Shown: positions 6,166 to 9,532 of the stretch, in pieces
Layout of the letters: each line of letters opens with the position of its first letter
Position numbering within the stretch: position 1 is the stretch's first letter
Assembly: GCA_949123685.1 (NCBI GenBank)
Contig: CASBHZ010000100.1
Span: forward strand, 1-9,532
From: an uncultured Bacteroidales bacterium
GTDB taxonomy: Bacteria > Bacteroidota > Bacteroidia > Bacteroidales > Muribaculaceae
Length of the DNA: 9,532 nt
Direction of reading: 5' to 3'
Position numbers and translations under genes: made by a program
The notes under the pieces: generated by a model
What the model was told of the DNA's origin: nothing
The model's database searches: none
What the model saw: only the letters and a program-made list of their open reading frames with translations

Positions 6166-7380
6166 ATGAAATATCTTAAATATATCTTCATTGCAACAAC
6201 CTGCATTTCAGTATGCATAAACGCTACGGCACAGTCTGTGGAAGAATCGCTTGCCGAGGGCAGGGAGGCTTTCATGAACTATGATTTCGAGGGAGCGGCA
6301 CGCCACTATGCCGCAGCACGTAAGAAAGCCCGAAAAAAGATCCCGCCTCAACTCGAAGAGCAAGAAAGGGAACTCATGAAAGCCGAGAACTTCCTTGAAA
6401 GGGTTGAGCAGTTAGTGATTCTTGACAGCATCACCGTGCCTAAAACGGATTTCTTCAATGCCTACAAACTTCCATTCTCGGCAGGTTCTCTCGGCAATGC
6501 ATCTGCTATACCGTTTGAGCAGGCAGATGCCGACTATGTATTCACTAATGAAGGAAACGATTTCAAGATGTGGGCACAGCCGGACACTGCCGGGACATAC
6601 AGGATAGTTGAATCAATCAGGTTGACCGACGGATCATGGCATGAACCCTCGACAGCACCTGATATATTAAACAATGGCGGGAATGCAATATTCCCTTTCA
6701 TGATGTCGGATGGCGTAACACTCTATTTTGCATCCGACAATGAAGAGTCTCTCGGAGGATACGATATATTCGTGGCGACTCGTGATGCCGCTGACGGAGA
6801 GTATCTACAGCCTCAAAACATGGGCATGCCTTATAACTCGCCTTATGACGATTATCTTCTCGCCATTGACGAACTCAATGGTGTCGGCTGGTGGGCGACA
6901 GACCGGAATCAACTGGGCGAAGACATAACCATCTATGTTTTCAAGGTCAATGACCTGCGCAAAAATTATAATGGTGAAGATACGGAAAATATTCCGGACC
7001 TTGCCTTCATTCGCGATTATAAAGCCACATGGGGGGAGGAAGATTATACACCTCTCCTTGAAGAGATCCGGGCTATAACTCCCGGACAGGTTAAAAAGCA
7101 AGTTGATTTCATTTTCCCGATGCGGGGGAGCGTAACCTACACCACCCTTGATGATTTCCAGACATCTGCAGGGAAAGCGATGATGAAGAAATATCTTTCC
7201 GCCGAAAAGGCATTCAACCAGAAACTTCAACGCCTGTCTGATTTGAGACATAAGTTCGCTATCAACAAGGGAAGCTCCATGAAAGCGCAAATACGCTCCC
7301 TCGAAACAGAAACAGACAACGACCGCGAAGCCCTTCGCCGCTTACGCAGCGAAGTCTATCGTGCCGAGCAAAATAAGTAA
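6166..7380 (+). CDS. exported TPR/PD40 (WD40-like) repeat protein, function unknown
   Basis: Secreted protein of 404 residues from the ATG at 6166. The first 22 residues are a signal peptide (basic start, hydrophobic core, ATA|Q cleavage site), and the consensus promoter just upstream supports this start. Residues about 24-75 look like a single tetratricopeptide-type helical hairpin (EGREAFMNYDFEGAARHY). Residues about 105-265 carry PD40/WD40-like beta-propeller strands, including LYFASDNEESLGGYDIFVA (187-205) and GWWATDRNQLGEDITIYVF (241-259). Residues about 335-404 are charged and helical, probably a coiled coil. The layout recalls Bacteroidota envelope proteins that combine TPR, PD40 and OmpA domains, but no OmpA peptidoglycan-binding domain is present, so it is a shorter relative. 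It probably acts in the periplasm. It is the first gene of an operon with cstA 23 bp downstream. No specific function can be assigned. Confidence 0.85.
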   Translation: MKYLKYIFIATTCISVCINATAQSVEESLAEGREAFMNYDFEGAARHYAAARKKARKKIPPQLEEQERELMKAENFLERVEQLVILDSITVPKTDFFNAYKLPFSAGSLGNASAIPFEQADADYVFTNEGNDFKMWAQPDTAGTYRIVESIRLTDGSWHEPSTAPDILNNGGNAIFPFMMSDGVTLYFASDNEESLGGYDIFVATRDAADGEYLQPQNMGMPYNSPYDDYLLAIDELNGVGWWATDRNQLGEDITIYVFKVNDLRKNYNGEDTENIPDLAFIRDYKATWGEEDYTPLLEEIRAITPGQVKKQVDFIFPMRGSVTYTTLDDFQTSAGKAMMKKYLSAEKAFNQKLQRLSDLRHKFAINKGSSMKAQIRSLETETDNDREALRRLRSEVYRAEQNK

Positions 7381-7403
7381 GACGAAAGTAACAAGAATTT
7401 ATC

Positions 7404-8873
7404 ATGATCTCTTTCTCCATTGCCGTTATAATTCTTATAGCAGGATATTTTACTTATGGCAAATTTGTGTCAAAAGCGTTTGGGCAGAATCCTGCATTCC
7501 CCACTCCTGCAAAACAACATGCGGACGGTGTCGATTTCGTAGAGCTACCCACATGGAAAGTTTTCCTTATCCAGTTTCTGAACATCGCGGGACTCGGACC
7601 GATATTCGGCGCGATAATGGGCGTAATGTTCGGTCCGGCAGCTTTCTTATGGATAGTGTTCGGAACGATTTTTGCGGGCGCCGTTCACGATTATATTTCA
7701 GGGATGCTCTCGCTGCGCAACAATGGCTCTTCATTACCCGAAATAGTTGGCAATCAGCTCGGCAACGGCATTAAAAACACGATGCGTGTCTTTTCACTGC
7801 TCCTAATGATACTCGTAGGAGCGGTGTTCGTATATAACCCTGCTGATCTTCTTGCGATGCTCACTCCGGACCGGCTCGACAGGATATTCTGGATAGTGGT
7901 TATTTTCACATATTACATGTTGGCGACTTTGCTTCCGATCGACAAATTGATTGGAAAGTTATATCCCATATTCGGTTTTGCATTGCTGTTTATGGCAATC
8001 GGCATAATGATAGCTCTGTATGTCCATTCTTCTGCAATGCCTGAAATATGGACCGAGTTCTATAATCACAAACCGAATCCGGAGGCAAACCCGATTTTCC
8101 CCATGATGTTCGTTTCTATTGCATGCGGAGCGATCTCCGGATTTCATGCCACCCAATCGCCGATGATGGCGCGCTGTCTCAAAAATGAACGACATGCCCG
8201 GCCTGTTTTCTATGGAGCGATGGTTACGGAAGGAATAGTGGCTCTAATATGGGCGGCAGCAGCAATCACATTCACCGGAGGATATGACGGTCTGCAGACC
8301 TTTCTTGGGAATGGAAGCCCGGCAATTCTCGTGAACGATGTTTCCAAGTCTTGGCTTGGCACAGCCGGGGGCATCCTCGCAGTGTTAGGGGTAATAGCGG
8401 CTCCTATCACTTCAGGCGACACAGCCTTACGCTCCGCACGCCTCATCGCGGCAGATTTCATGAATATGAAACAGCGGAAAATCATGAAGCGTCTAATAGT
8501 CTCACTCCCTATATTTGCAATATGCTTCATAGTGATGCTACTCCCTTATGAGGCGTTATGGAGATATTTTGCTTGGTGCAACCAGGTTCTTGCCGTGTTC
8601 ACCTTATGGGCTATAACCGTTTACCTTGCAAGGGAACAGAAATTATATGTAATAACCCTTATCCCTGCACTTTTCATGACTGCCGTGACCGTGACATATA
8701 TTTTCTTTGCCCCGGAAGGATTCGGAGCCATAACCGACAAACTTTTCGGTATCGGCATAGCATATGAATGGGCATTGACAATCGGCATGGCAACATCCAT
8801 TCTCTTCCTCGTTTTATTCTTGCGTTTCTTGCGGCTCGAGAGTCAAAGCCGCCTTCAAATAAAACAATCATGA
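7404..8873 (+). CDS. cstA: CstA-family carbon starvation protein, short form (pyruvate/peptide transporter family)
   Basis: Inner-membrane transporter of 489 residues with about 12 predicted hydrophobic segments (first at 2-17, last at about 452-474). Family blocks are clear: VELPTWKVFLIQFLNIAGLG (46-65), GPIFGAIMG (65-73), GAVHDYISGMLSLRNNG (92-108), SGFHATQSPMMARCLKNE (245-262) and TSGDTALRSARLIAADF (336-352). E. coli CstA and BtsT are about 700 residues; this shorter form is known in other bacteria and appears intact. Relatives import pyruvate or peptides under nutrient limitation, so the substrate here is uncertain. The gene has no promoter of its own in the 23-bp gap. Its TGA stop overlaps the ATG of the next gene as ATGA. 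Confidence 0.93.
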   Translation: MISFSIAVIILIAGYFTYGKFVSKAFGQNPAFPTPAKQHADGVDFVELPTWKVFLIQFLNIAGLGPIFGAIMGVMFGPAAFLWIVFGTIFAGAVHDYISGMLSLRNNGSSLPEIVGNQLGNGIKNTMRVFSLLLMILVGAVFVYNPADLLAMLTPDRLDRIFWIVVIFTYYMLATLLPIDKLIGKLYPIFGFALLFMAIGIMIALYVHSSAMPEIWTEFYNHKPNPEANPIFPMMFVSIACGAISGFHATQSPMMARCLKNERHARPVFYGAMVTEGIVALIWAAAAITFTGGYDGLQTFLGNGSPAILVNDVSKSWLGTAGGILAVLGVIAAPITSGDTALRSARLIAADFMNMKQRKIMKRLIVSLPIFAICFIVMLLPYEALWRYFAWCNQVLAVFTLWAITVYLAREQKLYVITLIPALFMTAVTVTYIFFAPEGFGAITDKLFGIGIAYEWALTIGMATSILFLVLFLRFLRLESQSRLQIKQS

Positions 8874-9484
8874 CAACGACTGAGATTCTAAAGCTAATAA
8901 AAAATACAGACAGATATAATTTCCATTCTCATACCGAATTTTGCGACGGCAGGGCACCCATGTCGGTAATGGCGGCAGCCGCTGCGGAAGACGGATTCCG
9001 CATTTGGGGATTCACACCCCATTCTCCATTGAGCCAGCCTGAACCGTGCAACATGAAATTCGAAGATGTAGACAGCTATATCAATGAAGCGTCACGACTC
9101 AAAGAGTCATATTCCGGAGAGACACAAATACTGACTTCCATGGAAATCGACTTCATGGGCAGTGAGTTCGGACCTCATATCGATTATTTTCAGAACCTTC
9201 CTCTTGACTATCGTCTCGCCTCTGTGCATTTCGTTCCCAATCAAGATGGCATATTTCTTGATTGCGACGGAAACTTCGACAGGTTCTCTCAATATCTTAA
9301 AGACGGATATCGGGGAGACTTGCGTTATGTAACCGAGAAATATTTCGAACACGTGATTCGAATGATGGAATACGGAGGGTTTGAAATACTTGGTCATTTC
9401 GACAAGATTGCAGGCAACGCAGCAATGGCGGATCCGGAAATCGAAAACAACAGTTGGTATGAGGCATTGGTTGATGACGTTATC
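8870..9484 (+). CDS. PHP-family histidinol-phosphatase-like protein, 3' end missing
   Basis: PHP-domain phosphoesterase of the HisJ/HisK histidinol-phosphatase family, which removes phosphate from L-histidinol phosphate in histidine biosynthesis. The genuine part is 205 residues; family members are about 260-280. Metal-binding residues are visible in order: His19 and His21 (NFHSHTEFCDG), His51 (GFTPHSPLS), Glu92 (TSMEIDF), His120 (ASVHFVP) and His176 (ILGHFDKIAG). The last expected motif, an Asp-x-His near the C-terminus, would lie past the break. The start overlaps the cstA stop by four bases (ATGA), indicating coupled translation. The reading frame continues to 9532 only because it runs into adapter sequence at 9485; those residues are artificial. 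Another PHP phosphoesterase activity is possible, as many Bacteroidota also carry HisB for this step. Confidence 0.88.
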
Positions 9485-9532
9485 AGATCGGAAGAGCACA
9501 CGTCTGAACTCCAGTCACGCGATAGTATCTCG
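9485..9532 (+). other. Illumina TruSeq-type sequencing adapter with index (contamination)
   Basis: From 9485 the sequence reads AGATCGGAAGAGC and continues as the standard TruSeq read-1-side adapter through ...CCAGTCAC at 9518. It is followed by an 8-base index GCGATAGT (9519-9526) and ATCTCG (9527-9532), the start of the next fixed adapter segment. Translated in the PHP gene's frame it gives RSEEHTSELQS, a known adapter-derived peptide. The base at 9485 could be genomic or the A-tail. This is library sequence, not genome, and marks the end of real contig sequence. Confidence 0.98.

Noticed and set aside
6805..7290. 161-residue minus-strand open frame
   Set aside because: Antisense to the TPR/PD40 gene, which has a signal peptide, promoter and PD40 motifs.
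7361..7774. 137-residue plus-strand open frame overlapping the start of cstA
   Set aside because: Out of frame with cstA, whose conserved blocks occupy the same DNA; the translation is rich in Arg, Ser and Cys with no motif.
9107..9499. 130-residue minus-strand open frame at the right end
   Set aside because: Antisense to the PHP gene, and its start codon region lies within the adapter sequence, so it is partly artificial.

Overview
The window looks like a contig end from a Bacteroidota genome, most likely a gut Bacteroidales (a Muribaculaceae- or Bacteroides-like organism; the family is inferred, not shown). Four things point there: promoters of the Bacteroidota form TTTG-N20-TAnnTTTG ahead of two operons, absence of clear Shine-Dalgarno sequences, lipoproteins with acidic residues just after the lipobox cysteine, and a C10 (streptopain-type) cysteine protease. 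No RNA gene, CRISPR array or insertion sequence was found.

Layout. Positions 1-153 hold no confident gene. Positions 154-2053 (minus strand) are a two-gene, visibly AT-rich unit: a C10 protease lipoprotein followed 55 bp downstream by a 145-residue lipoprotein with a BACON/Ig-like C-terminal half. Two tandem promoters with identical core elements lie ahead of it. Positions 2206-2240 form a strong hairpin terminator for the next operon. Positions 2312-5926 (minus strand) are a tight, more GC-rich operon etfB-etfA-acyl-CoA dehydrogenase, with gaps of 5 and 1 bp. It encodes an electron-transfer flavoprotein and its probable dehydrogenase partner. EtfB carries the DGDTAQVGP motif typical of ETFs that bind a second FAD, as the flavin-bifurcating clostridial-type ETFs do. 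Positions 5927-6165 are a divergent intergenic region with a good plus-strand promoter and a weaker minus-strand one. Positions 6166-9484 (plus strand) are a second compact operon: an exported TPR/PD40-repeat protein, a short-form CstA transporter, and a PHP-family histidinol-phosphatase-like enzyme whose start overlaps the cstA stop in an ATGA.

The last 48 bases (9485-9532) are not genomic. They read as an Illumina TruSeq-type adapter, an 8-base index and the start of the next adapter segment. The PHP gene is therefore cut at residue 205 by assembly, and the residues after it (RSEEHTSELQS...) are translated adapter.

The genes fall into three separate functions: surface or periplasmic proteolysis, flavin-based acyl-CoA redox chemistry, and nutrient uptake with an unexplained envelope protein. 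The part most worth testing is the protease with its small lipoprotein, a plausible protease/inhibitor pair. Second is the possible flavin-bifurcating ETF paired with an unusually long acyl-CoA dehydrogenase.
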